DNA from: Bacteroidales bacterium
GTDB lineage: Bacteria > Bacteroidota > Bacteroidia > Bacteroidales > UBA932
Length of the DNA: 38,897 bases
Assembly: GCA_023667095.1 (NCBI GenBank)
Contig: JAMPAT010000009.1
Coordinates: 83,417-122,313, forward strand
Direction of reading: 5' to 3'
Shown piece by piece: positions 15,143-24,349 of this stretch; the first letter of the stretch is position 1, and every line of letters starts with the position of its first letter. The notes beneath the pieces were generated by a model that saw only the letters and a program-made list of their open reading frames with translations, did not search any database and was not told where the DNA came from. The position numbers and the translations under genes were made by a program.

Positions 15143-15997
15143 ATGATAAAGATAACTCAGGATAATTTCAGAGGGTATGGTGCCTATGCCCTGGTGACGG
15201 GGGCGGCTTCAGGTATGGGCCGGCTCTATGCACACAAGCTTGCACAGAAAGGGTACTCTCTTATACTGGTTGATATTAATTCGCAGAAACTGGAGGAAGT
15301 GGCCGGGGAGATACGTTCCGAGGTCGCAGGTATGGAGGATTTCCGTGCCGACTTCAAGGATGGATTCTGCCTGAAGACTGTTGTACAGGACCTCTCTCAG
15401 CAGGATGCGGCAGAAAAGGTATATGCGGCTTCAGACGGCTGTGAGGTTGAAGTTCTTGTCAACAATGCTGGCCTGATGTATTGCCAGACAATAGCCAACA
15501 CATCCCCTAAGTTCTTGTCCTTGATAATGATGGTGCACAACTACACTCCGCTTATGCTTTGCCGCCGGTTCGTGCCGGGTATGCAGCAGCGCGGATGCGG
15601 CTATGTGCTGAACATATCTTCACTTGCGGCGTGGATGGCCTGGCCTGGAATCGGCATGTATGGCAATACAAAGCGTTTTGTGAAAGGCTTCTCCCGTTCT
15701 TTGCGCGTTGAGTGCCGAGGAACCGGTGTAAGCGTGACGAATGCATATTTCGGAGCAGTGGACACTCCTCTTGTGCCGCTCAAGCCGTCCCTGAGGAAAC
15801 TCGCACGCAATCTGAGGGTCATGATTACTGCGGACAGGGCGACCGACTGTGCGCTCAATGCCACTTTCAAGAGGAGGAAAGGCACGATGCCAGGTCTGCT
15901 CAACAGGATATTCCTGCCGTTCATTGCCCTTATGCCTGACAGTGCCCTTTCATGGGCGCTCAAGAAGTTAGGGCCATATATACTTATGAAAGTCTGA
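15143..15997 (+). CDS. Short-chain dehydrogenase/reductase
   Basis: This 284-aa protein is a classical SDR that uses NAD(P)H to reduce or oxidise a small substrate. The Rossmann motif TGAASGMG is at residues 19-26, NNAG at 107-110, the active-site Ser at 159/160 and YGNTK (Tyr173, Lys177) follows. ATG 15143 is chosen with GGAAG just upstream; the longer frame starts at a TTG. The C-terminal 'LNRIFLPFIALMPDSAL' is hydrophobic and may contact membrane or substrate. The family often acts on short acyl or sugar substrates, but nothing here fixes the substrate. It is followed 77 bp later by trxB. Confidence 0.88.
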   Translation: MIKITQDNFRGYGAYALVTGAASGMGRLYAHKLAQKGYSLILVDINSQKLEEVAGEIRSEVAGMEDFRADFKDGFCLKTVVQDLSQQDAAEKVYAASDGCEVEVLVNNAGLMYCQTIANTSPKFLSLIMMVHNYTPLMLCRRFVPGMQQRGCGYVLNISSLAAWMAWPGIGMYGNTKRFVKGFSRSLRVECRGTGVSVTNAYFGAVDTPLVPLKPSLRKLARNLRVMITADRATDCALNATFKRRKGTMPGLLNRIFLPFIALMPDSALSWALKKLGPYILMKV

Positions 15998-16006
15998 TAA
16001 AATTGC

Positions 16007-16014
16007 TATATTTG
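16007..16014 (+). promoter_or_regulatory. -7 element upstream of trxB
   Basis: TATATTTG fits the consensus and lies 60 nt before the trxB ATG; the -33 is poor. Confidence 0.5.
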
Positions 16015-16074
16015 CAGATTGACTGTCAATCTGAGCATGACTGTTGCAACGGAAGGCAGCTTTATTTGAATTTT

Positions 16075-16992
16075 ATGGAAAATACAAAATGTCTTATTAT
16101 CGGCGGCGGCCCGGCGGGCTACACAGCTGCGATATACACGTCAAGGGCCAATCTGTCACCTGTCCTTTATGAGGGCATACAGCCAGGTGGCCAGCTGACG
16201 ACAACAACTGATGTGGAAAATTATCCCGGATTTGAGAACGGCATTGCCGGGCCTCAGCTCATGGAATCGATGAGGGCGCAGGCGAAACGTCTCGGGGCAG
16301 ACCTCAGGAACGGGATGGTGACATCAATAGACCTGTCAAACCGCCCGTTCAAGGCTGTCATTGACGGGGAAAAGGAGATTATGGCGGAGACTGTTGTAAT
16401 CTCGACCGGAGCGACAGCCAAATATCTCGGACTACCGTCGGAGGACAAGTTCAGGGGGATGGGAGTATCGGCATGTGCGACATGCGACGGCTTCTTCTAC
16501 AGGGGAAAGGATGTTGCCGTTGTCGGTGGCGGTGACACAGCCTGTGAAGAGGCAACATACCTTGCTGCAATCTGCCGGAAGGTCTATATGATTGTACGCC
16601 GTGATGTCTTCCGTGCCTCTGCGGCAATGCAGGAAAAGGTGAGGAACACGGAAAATATCGAGGTGCTGTGGAATACAACAACCCAGGAAATCCTCGGTGA
16701 CGTGTCAGGTGTGACTGGGGCAAGGCTCCAGAAGAAGGACGGAGAGGTCTTCGATATCGCTGTGGACGGCTTCTTCCTTGCCATAGGACATCATCCGAAC
16801 TCTGAAATCTTCAAACCATGGGTCGAGACCGATGCAGAAGGATATATATTGACAGAAGGGAAGACTTCAAGGACAAGCGTCGAGGGAGTCTTCGCTGCAG
16901 GTGATGTCCAGGACCCGATGTACAGGCAGGCCATTGCGGCTGCCGGCTCGGGCTGCCGTGCTGCAATGGATGTAGAGAAATTCTTGAGATAG
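16075..16992 (+). CDS. trxB: Thioredoxin reductase
   Basis: This 305-aa cytoplasmic flavoenzyme passes electrons from NADPH through FAD to thioredoxin. The FAD motif GGGPAG is at residues 10-15, the redox-active CATC at Cys124-Cys127, and the NADPH site GGGDTA at 141-146. The C-terminal FAD motif is 'GVFAAGDVQD'. The start at ATG 16075 gives the family's usual length; the frame's 5' extension has no domain. It is 23 bp upstream of bamD and is probably cotranscribed. Confidence 0.95.
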   Translation: MENTKCLIIGGGPAGYTAAIYTSRANLSPVLYEGIQPGGQLTTTTDVENYPGFENGIAGPQLMESMRAQAKRLGADLRNGMVTSIDLSNRPFKAVIDGEKEIMAETVVISTGATAKYLGLPSEDKFRGMGVSACATCDGFFYRGKDVAVVGGGDTACEEATYLAAICRKVYMIVRRDVFRASAAMQEKVRNTENIEVLWNTTTQEILGDVSGVTGARLQKKDGEVFDIAVDGFFLAIGHHPNSEIFKPWVETDAEGYILTEGKTSRTSVEGVFAAGDVQDPMYRQAIAAAGSGCRAAMDVEKFLR

Positions 16993-17015
16993 AAACAGAT
17001 AAACAAGGGTATACA

Positions 17016-17933
17016 ATGAAGTATGTAAAAATATTGATTGCGGCATTTGTTGCATGTTCTGCAGTCACAGCATGCAAGTCACAGTATGAGGCTCTTCTTA
17101 ACAGCAATGACGCTGATGCCAAGTATGAAGCCGCATTCGAATATTTCAACAACAGGAAATACAACAAGGCCGCATCTCTCTTTGAATCGCTTTCTGTACA
17201 GACAGCCGGAACAGAGAGGGACGATACCGTGCGTTACTATTGGGGGCTGAGCAATTACCGTTTCAAGGATTATCTGACTGCGGAGGCCAATTTCGGCCGT
17301 TTCGTGGAAAGCTATCCGAGAAGTCCGTTTGCATCTGAGGCCAGGTTCCTGAGGCTGGACTGCCTGTACCGTTCCACGCTCAGGTATGAACTGGACCAGA
17401 CTCCTACCTACCGTGCAATGGAGGCCATATCGCAGTATATGGCCGAGCATCCGTCGACTGCTCATCTCGAGACATGCAATGAGATGATGTCGGACTTGCA
17501 GACAAGGCTTGACACAAAGGCCTTTGAGGCTGCAAGGCTCTATTATCACATGGAGGACTACCTGGCAGCGAGGGTCGCGTTCAGGAATGTGCTGAAAGAT
17601 AATTCCGAGAATCAGTTCAGGGAGGATATACTGTATTTTACGGCCATGTCTTCATACAAATATGCCAAGCTGAGTGTGCAGAAGAAACAGAAGGAGAGAT
17701 ATCTTGTATTCGTTGATGACTACCTGAACTTCATTGGGGAAATTCCTGAGTCAAAGTATCGGAAAGAACTGGATGTGATGTATAAGAGGGCACAGAAGGC
17801 ACTTGGACGCGAGACTGTTGCAGATGACGACATGGACAGGAAGGACAAGGAGTTTGCAAAGGAGAGACGCAAACTGGAGAAGGCTGCAAAGGCTGCTGAG
17901 AAAAAGTCAGCAGTGGACAAGGCAAAAAAGTGA
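17016..17933 (+). CDS. bamD: Outer membrane assembly lipoprotein BamD
   Basis: This 305-aa lipoprotein is a partner of BamA in inserting beta-barrel proteins in the outer membrane. The signal peptide ends in a lipobox VTAC with Cys20. Residues about 35-250 are tetratricopeptide-like helical repeats (YEAAFEYFNNRKYNKAASLF, then FVESYPRSPFASEARF). The C-terminus is a Lys/Glu/Ala-rich charged tail. It follows trxB closely and precedes rpoZ by 53 bp. Confidence 0.92.
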   Translation: MKYVKILIAAFVACSAVTACKSQYEALLNSNDADAKYEAAFEYFNNRKYNKAASLFESLSVQTAGTERDDTVRYYWGLSNYRFKDYLTAEANFGRFVESYPRSPFASEARFLRLDCLYRSTLRYELDQTPTYRAMEAISQYMAEHPSTAHLETCNEMMSDLQTRLDTKAFEAARLYYHMEDYLAARVAFRNVLKDNSENQFREDILYFTAMSSYKYAKLSVQKKQKERYLVFVDDYLNFIGEIPESKYRKELDVMYKRAQKALGRETVADDDMDRKDKEFAKERRKLEKAAKAAEKKSAVDKAKK

Positions 17934-17986
17934 AACCCTCGCGTAAATCACCGGTATAATTAAGTGGAAAGAAATTTTTAAAAGTT

Positions 17987-18313
17987 ATGGATAACGTTAA
18001 GAAAGTACCTGTAAACACAATCACAAGAAATCTCTGCAATCTTGCAGAACCTACCGGAAATATCTATGAGTCAGTGACTATCCTTTCCAAGAGGGCAAAC
18101 CAGATTGCACTTGCCGAGAAAAAGGAGCTGACAAGGAAGCTGGAGGATTTCAAGAATGACCGTGATACAATGGAAGAGGTCTTTGAGAACAGGGAGCAGA
18201 TTGAAATCTCCAAATACTATGAGCGCCAGCCTAAGCCAAGCCTTGTCGCTATCTCAGAGTTCGAGAATGGAGAGATTTTCTACAGGATGGCAAAGGAGGA
18301 CAATCAGGACTAA
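17987..18313 (+). CDS. rpoZ: RNA polymerase omega subunit
   Basis: This 108-aa protein is of the Bacteroidota omega type. 'NTITRNLCNLAEPTGNIYES' and 'ILSKRANQIA' are the conserved helices that wrap the beta-prime C-terminus, and 'EEVFENREQIEISKYYE' is typical for the phylum. It stabilises RNA polymerase assembly. It lies between bamD and recN, with only 10 bp to recN, in one probable operon. Confidence 0.92.
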   Translation: MDNVKKVPVNTITRNLCNLAEPTGNIYESVTILSKRANQIALAEKKELTRKLEDFKNDRDTMEEVFENREQIEISKYYERQPKPSLVAISEFENGEIFYRMAKEDNQD

Positions 18314-18323
18314 TTGATATCCG

Positions 18324-19997
18324 ATGCTTAAAAGGCTTTATGTCAAGAACTATGTGTTGATAGACTCTCTGGATATACAGTTTCCGGAGGGTCTGGTCAT
18401 CATTACAGGCCAGACAGGAGCCGGTAAGTCAATAATACTCGGTTCCATATCGCTTGTCCTCGGGGCGAAGGCAGATGTTTCTGTAATAGGGGAGTCTGCT
18501 GACAATTGTGTTGTAGAGGCAGAGTTTGATGTGGCTCCGGATGACAATCTGCTTAAAGGGCTCCTGGAGGAGAACGAAGTGGAGTGGGACGGAGGGCATC
18601 TTGTGCTCAGGCGTGTGGTCGGGCGTACCGGGCGCGCCAGGGCTTTTGTCAATGATTCCCCTGTCAATACACATCTGCTTTCCTCCATTTCAACGAGGCT
18701 TATTGACATACATTCCCAGCATCAGACGCTCCTGCTTTCAGACCGCAGGTTCCAGATGTCGGTGCTTGACCATTTCGCAGGGAATGCCTCCCTGCTTTCC
18801 GGATGCCAGGAAGCATTCCGGCAATTTACCGCATTGAAATTGCAGCTCCAGGATATAGAGGAACGCATATCTAGGATAGAGGCCGAGAAGGACTACAATG
18901 AGACAAGGTTCAGGCAGCTTGATGAGGCTGCTCTGAAGCCTGGTGAACTGGAGTCTCTTGAAGAGGAACAGAGACAGCTTGCGAATGCTGAGGAGATTAA
19001 GGAAAACCTCTTTGCTGTTGAAAACTATTTTACAGCGGAAAATGATGAAGACGTACTTTCCGTAGATGCCATTTTGCGCGAGACAGTGAGGCGTCTGGAG
19101 AAAGTAGCTGCAATAGTGCCTTCTGTCTCTTCACTTCTCGAAAGAGTGGACTCTTGCCGTGTGGAGCTTGATGATGTCGTTTCAGAGATATCTGCCCTGA
19201 ATTCCAGGATGGAGCTTTCCCAGGACCGTCTGCAGGCCGTGGATGAGAGGATATCTTTCCTGTATGGCCTGCTCAACAGATTCTCGTGCCGTACAGTCGG
19301 GGAGCTTATAGAAGAACGTGACAGGCTTGGAGAGGCCCTGTATGATTCTGACTCTCTTGTAGCCAGGAGGGATGATATAAGAAAGTCGCTTGAAAGAAGT
19401 GAAGCCGCCCTCTTAAAGTCTGCAGACAGGCTGCATGCAAGCAGAGTGAAGGCTGCACCCGGTTTTGCAGAGTCAATCCAGGATTCCATACGTTTCCTTG
19501 AGTTGCAGCAGGCTGTCTTTGAGGTTGAGATACAGGATGCCCCTGTGTCTGCCGGCGGAAAGGATTCTGTGGTGTTCAAATTCTCTTCAACCGGACGGAA
19601 TGCCGTGGATGTCGCCAGATGTGCATCAGGAGGCGAACTGTCGCGTATCATGCTTTGCCTGAAGGATATGATGGCAAGGTACACAAAGATGCCGACCATG
19701 ATATTCGATGAAATTGACACTGGGGTATCAGGAAGTGTGGCGGACAGGATGGGGACCATGATATGCGCAATGGGGCAGCATATGCAGGTGTTTGCTATCA
19801 CCCACCTTCCACAGGTAGCAGCAAAGGGGGATGCGCATTATCTTGTCTCAAAGGAAGTCAATGCCGGAAAGACATCTACTGTAATAAGGAAACTTTCCGA
19901 TGGGCAGCGCATCATGGAAGTGGCACGTATGCTGAGCGGCTCGACAGTCACAGATACAGCCATTGCAAATGCAAAAACGCTTCTTAACAGCCGTTAA
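18324..19997 (+). CDS. recN: DNA repair protein RecN
   Basis: This 557-aa SMC-like ATPase acts in double-strand break repair. Walker A is GQTGAGKS at residues 29-36, followed by the RecN 'LIDIHSQHQ' segment at about 131-139. A coiled coil occupies the middle, then the ABC signature 'ASGGELSRIML' and Walker B 'TMIFDEIDTGVSG'. The 'AITHLPQVAA' motif is near the end. It starts 10 bp after rpoZ. The last codons and the stop lie inside a perfect hairpin. Confidence 0.96.
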   Translation: MLKRLYVKNYVLIDSLDIQFPEGLVIITGQTGAGKSIILGSISLVLGAKADVSVIGESADNCVVEAEFDVAPDDNLLKGLLEENEVEWDGGHLVLRRVVGRTGRARAFVNDSPVNTHLLSSISTRLIDIHSQHQTLLLSDRRFQMSVLDHFAGNASLLSGCQEAFRQFTALKLQLQDIEERISRIEAEKDYNETRFRQLDEAALKPGELESLEEEQRQLANAEEIKENLFAVENYFTAENDEDVLSVDAILRETVRRLEKVAAIVPSVSSLLERVDSCRVELDDVVSEISALNSRMELSQDRLQAVDERISFLYGLLNRFSCRTVGELIEERDRLGEALYDSDSLVARRDDIRKSLERSEAALLKSADRLHASRVKAAPGFAESIQDSIRFLELQQAVFEVEIQDAPVSAGGKDSVVFKFSSTGRNAVDVARCASGGELSRIMLCLKDMMARYTKMPTMIFDEIDTGVSGSVADRMGTMICAMGQHMQVFAITHLPQVAAKGDAHYLVSKEVNAGKTSTVIRKLSDGQRIMEVARMLSGSTVTDTAIANAKTLLNSR

Positions 19998-20003
19998 GAA
20001 GCG
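19971..20003 (-). terminator. Hairpin overlapping the recN stop, between convergent genes
   Basis: CGCTTCTTAAC and GTTAAGAAGCG form a perfect 11-bp stem with loop AGCC. On the minus strand it is followed by five T, so it ends the LysM gene transcript. On the plus strand the T run is poor, so recN termination here is less certain. Confidence 0.75.
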
Positions 20004-20025
20004 TAGTTCGCTTGATTTAACCCTC

Positions 20026-21747
20026 CTATCTGTATTCTATTATAGAATAGTCCGGGCCATATATAACCCTTCGTATCCCTGTATTGATATACCCTCCATT
20101 GCCTTTTCTTGTGAATCTGTAACTTGACTGCAGCATCTCAGCATTTGAGGCAGTCAGCATCTGTGGCCAGATATCCCCATATCTTGAACTTAGGCTGCAG
20201 AAATAATGTACAGTGTCATATCCCTGGAAAGCGAACCGTGTCGGCTCCGTATTGTACAAAGCCCTGTATTTCATGAGGAATTCCATTACTTTAGGGTCGT
20301 TGTAGTCAATATGATATGACTGTGACACATGGAGATTTATGTTGTGCAGATTCTCCACATCTATGGTCTCGAAGCTCTTTATCTTTGATGCCCCGTAGAG
20401 TGTTACAGGGTATTTCTTGTGTACAAGCAGATTCAGGTTCCTGATTACGTCATTTACAAAGGCTTCGCTTTCCGATGCAATGAGAACCCTGTTCTCGCCC
20501 TCTGCAGCCATCTTTCCGGAGAGAGTCCCGATTATGCTTCGTCCTTCGAGGATGCTGTAGCTGAATGATGTGTATTCTATTCCGTTTGCAGACAGCATTT
20601 GCTGCAGAATTGTAAGTTCTCCAGTGTTCTTGCTTCCTTTCTCGTGGATGATGAATACCTTGTCCGCGCCTTTCCTGTCCTCCTTTACCCATTGGGCAAG
20701 GTCTTCGTACTGTGAGATTGTGGATGCAGGTGCCTGTATGAAGTTCGGATGGGTGTCCGCTATTGTATCTGCCCTGTGGTCAAGGGGAGAGATTATGCAG
20801 GTGCTTTCCGGAGTCCTTGCAAGGAGTTCGGAAATTTCCCTGCTTGCGACCGGGCCTATTACGACATCGCTTATACGCAGCCTTTCATATGTGATGGGAA
20901 GTACCCCTCCGCCTGTGTCATATACGCTGAGGTCAATGCTGAGCCCTTCGTTCCCGAGGTCACGGGCAGCAAGCAGTGCACCGCTGTAAAAGTCCATGCT
21001 GTTTTCATTCTGCTTTTCCCCAGATGTGTTGAACGGAAGCATCAGGACTGCATTTATGCTGCTCTTGGATGAATGCTCCTGCTGAGGGACCGGATTCCCG
21101 CTCTCACCGGATGTACCTTGCACTGATGCTGTGTCTCCGGAGGGGACGTCCTGCTGGGGAATGATTGTCTGGACAGCGGAATGGCTTTCCATATATGCCT
21201 GTGGGTCAGCCGGTATCTTAAGCTTTTGCCTGCTGGACAGCTTTCGTCCGGTAAGCCCGTTTATCTGCATGAGCGCATCTGTGCTTATACCGTATTTCCG
21301 AGCTATTCCGTCAATGTCCTCATACCATTTTACAGTATGTGTGAAATATTCGTTCTTCTCCTGTCTCCTGTTCTTTCTTGATTCCTTCTTTTCTGCATCC
21401 TGTGCCGCCTTTTCTTCCTTTACAGCGGCCTTCTCCTCCTGTCTTGTCGCCTTTTCTTCATGTGCCGCCGGAATGAGGATTATGGCATTTTTCTTCAGCC
21501 CGGTCTCCTGGAGTGCCGGATTTGCAGAATATATTTCCTCTATGCTGACACCGTACGCCTTGCTTATGGAGTAGAGGGTCTGCTTCTCGGCCACAATATG
21601 CGAGTAGTAAAGTTTTCCGTCAACCTTGACCTTCTCCCTTGATACTGCTACCGGAGGTGCAATATATTCCTGTCCTGCAGCATTTCTCGTGGCAGATGGA
21701 GCCAACAGCGCCAATGTCATAAGTAAGATATGCAATTTCTCTTTCAT
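20026..21747 (-). CDS. LysM domain protein with receptor-type ligand-binding domain
   Basis: This 573-aa protein has an N-terminal signal peptide (residues 1-25). LysM 1 is at about 47-93 (YYSHIVAEKQTLYSISKAYG), then a Glu/Lys-rich linker, and LysM 2 at about 137-182. A third region of about 230-573 looks like a type 1 periplasmic-binding fold ('NAVLMLPFNTSGEKQNENSM' then 'DFYSGALLAARDLG'). It should sit in the periplasm and hold peptidoglycan through LysM; the C-terminal domain resembles that of the lipoprotein activators of penicillin-binding proteins, but the ligand is not known. It is the last gene of the skp-like/glycosyltransferase operon, 21 bp after the glycosyltransferase. Confidence 0.88.
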   Translation of the reverse strand: MKEKLHILLMTLALLAPSATRNAAGQEYIAPPVAVSREKVKVDGKLYYSHIVAEKQTLYSISKAYGVSIEEIYSANPALQETGLKKNAIILIPAAHEEKATRQEEKAAVKEEKAAQDAEKKESRKNRRQEKNEYFTHTVKWYEDIDGIARKYGISTDALMQINGLTGRKLSSRQKLKIPADPQAYMESHSAVQTIIPQQDVPSGDTASVQGTSGESGNPVPQQEHSSKSSINAVLMLPFNTSGEKQNENSMDFYSGALLAARDLGNEGLSIDLSVYDTGGGVLPITYERLRISDVVIGPVASREISELLARTPESTCIISPLDHRADTIADTHPNFIQAPASTISQYEDLAQWVKEDRKGADKVFIIHEKGSKNTGELTILQQMLSANGIEYTSFSYSILEGRSIIGTLSGKMAAEGENRVLIASESEAFVNDVIRNLNLLVHKKYPVTLYGASKIKSFETIDVENLHNINLHVSQSYHIDYNDPKVMEFLMKYRALYNTEPTRFAFQGYDTVHYFCSLSSRYGDIWPQMLTASNAEMLQSSYRFTRKGNGGYINTGIRRVIYGPDYSIIEYR

Positions 21748-21768
21748 AGTCAGTGTCTTCGATAATCA

Positions 21769-22890
21769 TTATAATTCCCTGGCAAAAGCCAGCAGCTCCC
21801 TGCAAAATCTGCTCCATGACAGCCTTTCCTTTTCAGAGCGGATGTTGCCGATGCATTTCCTGCTGATGTCCGGGGCGCTGAAATATTTCCTGATTTCATC
21901 TTCTATTGCCCTTGGGGTGCATTCCTTTGCCACCAATCCTGTCCCACGGTCTCCTATCATCTCTTTCAGGCCTCCTGTATCTGTTACAATCATCGGCACC
22001 TCAAAATGGTAGGATACTGAGCTTATACCGCTCTGTGTCGCGCTGCGGTACGGAAGTACTGCAACATCTGCCGCAGAAAAGAAACTGCTGACTTCGTTGT
22101 CCTTTATGTATTCCAGGAACAGGTGGATATTCTTCCTGTTCGGGAGGATATCAATTATTTTCCTGTATTTCCCAAAGGAACCGTAAGGCTCTCCTGCAAC
22201 AATCAGCTGGTATCCGTCTCCAAGCTTGCCGAATGCCTCCAGCAATATGTCAAGCCCCTTGTACTCACGTATAAGCCCGAAGAAAAGTATTGTCTTCATG
22301 CCGTGGGCAAGCCCAAGTGCGCTTTCAGCAGCATTACGCTCCTCCTTTTTCCCGAAATGGGAGTACAGTGGGTGTGGGATTACTGTAAACTTTGCATCCG
22401 GCTTCAGGCGCAGCAAATCTTCTGAAACGGCTTTGCAGAGCGTAACATATCCATCGCTTCCTCCAAGGAAATATTTTGTCAGGGGCGTGTCGAAGAATCT
22501 CCTTTCATGCGGAATAACATTGTCAAGTATCGATATGACCTTTATCCCTTTCCCCAGATGCCTTGTGATGAATCCCAGTGACGGGGCAAACCATGACATC
22601 CAGTATCTGACAATTACCAGTTCCGGCTTCCAGTCACGGATTGCCTTGAGTGTGGATATGTATGAAAAAGGATTTGCCGTATCCAACAGGGATGTGCTCT
22701 CTATCGGTACGGCATTGTCGTCAGATGTTACATACTGTGTCTTCCCCGGGAAGAGGAATTCAGGGTATTGCCTCCTGAAATTGAAGGCCTTGACAATGTT
22801 GTCTTTGCCCAGCTCATTGAAAAGGCATGCGTTGAACTGGGATATCCCTCCCCTGTAGGGATAGAAGCAGGACAGTATGGCTATCTTCAA
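21769..22890 (-). CDS. Glycosyltransferase family 4-type
   Basis: This 373-aa GT-B enzyme transfers a sugar from an activated donor to a glycan or lipid. The N-terminal 'FYPYRGGISQFNACL' region is the acceptor-side fold. 'TILFFGLIREYKGLDILLEA' and 'AADVAVLPYRSATQSGISSVSYHFEVPMIVTDTGG' are the donor-site motifs, including the E/S-rich nucleotide-sugar pocket. No ATG is near the conserved N-terminus; the start is TTG 22890 with GGGGA just upstream, 6 nt after the skp-like stop. The acceptor is unknown; its neighbours suggest envelope glycans. Confidence 0.85.
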   Translation of the reverse strand: MKIAILSCFYPYRGGISQFNACLFNELGKDNIVKAFNFRRQYPEFLFPGKTQYVTSDDNAVPIESTSLLDTANPFSYISTLKAIRDWKPELVIVRYWMSWFAPSLGFITRHLGKGIKVISILDNVIPHERRFFDTPLTKYFLGGSDGYVTLCKAVSEDLLRLKPDAKFTVIPHPLYSHFGKKEERNAAESALGLAHGMKTILFFGLIREYKGLDILLEAFGKLGDGYQLIVAGEPYGSFGKYRKIIDILPNRKNIHLFLEYIKDNEVSSFFSAADVAVLPYRSATQSGISSVSYHFEVPMIVTDTGGLKEMIGDRGTGLVAKECTPRAIEDEIRKYFSAPDISRKCIGNIRSEKERLSWSRFCRELLAFAREL

Positions 22891-22896
22891 ATTCCC

Positions 22897-23508
22897 CTAT
22901 TTTTTATTCTTGTTCCTTACGTACTCCTCATTGAGTCCAGCAAGGACATCATCTGTTATGTCAAGGGATGCGTCTGCAGAAATCACCGGTGCACCGCCCT
23001 GGTTGGTGAGGATCATGGCGTACTGCTTTTCGGTATTGTAGCTGTCTATATATGTCTTGATTGCGTCAGCGAGCTGATTCATCATGACCATCTGCTCCTC
23101 ATTGATCTCGTTCTGCTTCTGCTGTGCATAGCTGTTGAACTCCTGCTGCTGCTGATCAAGCTTCTGTGCCTGTACTTCAGCCACTGAACGTGTCATGAGC
23201 CCCTTGTTCATCTTCTCCTGGAAATCGTTCACGTCCTTTTCAAGCTTCTTTCCTTTCCTGGTTACCTCTGCCTGTATGTTCTGCACCTTGGTCTCCACTA
23301 CTGAACGGAGATCATTTGCCATGTCATATTCCTGGAGAATCCTGTCAAGGTCCACATACACGATAGCTCCATTTTCAACTGTTGTCTCTGCTGATGATGC
23401 CTCGGCAGCTGTCCCGGACTGCTGCCCGCCCTTTAGGAACAATACTCCAAAAACGATAGCGATGACCAGGGCAACGCTGCTGAAGATGATTGAAAGATAA
23501 TTTTTCAT
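22897..23508 (-). CDS. OmpH/Skp-family protein, membrane anchored
   Basis: This 203-aa protein has a hydrophobic N-terminal segment (residues about 5-26) that could be an uncleaved anchor, then a Ser/Ala/Glu linker. Residues about 48-150 form a long coiled coil ('YVDLDRILQEYDMANDLRS', then Gln-rich QQQQEF), the layout of Skp chaperones that hold unfolded outer-membrane proteins. It is longer at the N-terminus than the second copy at 28683. It is first in an operon with the glycosyltransferase and LysM genes. A periplasmic chaperone role is known for the family; membrane anchoring is inferred. Confidence 0.85.
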   Translation of the reverse strand: MKNYLSIIFSSVALVIAIVFGVLFLKGGQQSGTAAEASSAETTVENGAIVYVDLDRILQEYDMANDLRSVVETKVQNIQAEVTRKGKKLEKDVNDFQEKMNKGLMTRSVAEVQAQKLDQQQQEFNSYAQQKQNEINEEQMVMMNQLADAIKTYIDSYNTEKQYAMILTNQGGAPVISADASLDITDDVLAGLNEEYVRNKNKK

Positions 23509-23534
23509 TATTTGATAGTTTAATTGTTAATCTT

Positions 23535-23576
23535 GCAATTGCTTCCTGTGGCATCAGCTACAGGAAGCCGGCAATT
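23535..23576 (-). other. Leader hairpin before the skp-like gene
   Basis: GCTTCCTGT (minus 23568-23560) pairs perfectly with ACAGGAAGC (23549-23541), and short AATT arms may extend it. It lies between the promoter and start codon and after the pdxJ stop. No T tract follows, so it is not a standard terminator. Confidence 0.5.
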
Positions 23577-23579
23577 CTA

Positions 23580-23587
23580 CAAAGGTA
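23580..23587 (-). promoter_or_regulatory. -7 element of the skp-like operon
   Basis: TACCTTTG on the minus strand fits TAnnTTTG; it begins within 2 bp of the pdxJ stop. The -33 is poor. Confidence 0.5.
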
Positions 23588-23588
23588 G

Positions 23589-24308
23589 TCAAAAAATCTT
23601 AATCTTGGACAGGTATTGCCTGATAGTTGTCTCCAGGCCTGTATATAAGGCATCGCAGACTATGGCATGTCCTATGGAAACCTCGTCTGTCCAAGGGATA
23701 TTCCTTATATAATATTCCAGGTTCTCGAGGTTAAGGTCATGCCCTGCATTCAGCCCGAGCCTGCATCTGCGTGCCTCCTCTGCCGCCTCTATGAATGGAG
23801 CGATCGCCTCTCTGCGTCCTGAGGAATACCCGGATGCGTATGATTCTGTGTATAGCTCCACCCTGTCGCATCCGCATAGGGCAGCCCCCTCTACCATCCT
23901 GGGGTCCGGATCAACGAATATTGATGTCCTTATTCCACTGGCCTTGAATTCGCTGCATATCTCTGTGAGGAACTGCCTGTTGGACAATGTGTCCCATCCA
24001 GCATTGGATGTGATGGAGTCTGCTGCGTCCGGAACGAGGGTTACCTGGTCCGGCTTTACTTCAAGCACAAGTGATATGAATGAGGGGACAGGGTTGCCCT
24101 CTATATTGAATTCAGTCTTGACAGACGGCCTTATTTCCCTTACATCCGAATACCTTATATGCCTTTCATCCGGCCTGGGGTGGACAGTTATCCCTTCCGC
24201 CCCGAACCTTTCACAGTCAAGTGCCGCCTTCGCCACATCCGGCATATTGCCTCCCCTGGCATTCCGTATGGTAGCTATCTTGTTGATATTTACACTCAAT
24301 CTTGTCAT
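23589..24308 (-). CDS. pdxJ: Pyridoxine 5'-phosphate synthase
   Basis: This 239-aa TIM-barrel enzyme joins 1-deoxyxylulose 5-phosphate and 3-amino-2-oxopropyl phosphate to pyridoxine 5'-phosphate in vitamin B6 synthesis. The N-terminal 'LSVNINKIATIRNARGG' and 'GITVHPRPDERHI' are signature regions. 'NAGHDLNLENL' and 'EVSIGHAIV' bind phosphate. ATG 24308 is chosen because a promoter lies between it and the longer frame's start at 24371. It is divergent from nadK. Confidence 0.96.
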   Translation of the reverse strand: MTRLSVNINKIATIRNARGGNMPDVAKAALDCERFGAEGITVHPRPDERHIRYSDVREIRPSVKTEFNIEGNPVPSFISLVLEVKPDQVTLVPDAADSITSNAGWDTLSNRQFLTEICSEFKASGIRTSIFVDPDPRMVEGAALCGCDRVELYTESYASGYSSGRREAIAPFIEAAEEARRCRLGLNAGHDLNLENLEYYIRNIPWTDEVSIGHAIVCDALYTGLETTIRQYLSKIKIF

Positions 24309-24349
24309 TTCCTGTGTGTGTTGTACAGTACCTATGTCAATAATGGGCG

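Noticed and set aside
19025..19801. 258-aa ORF antisense to recN
   Set aside because: Typical shadow of a conserved gene; Ser/Arg-rich with no domain.
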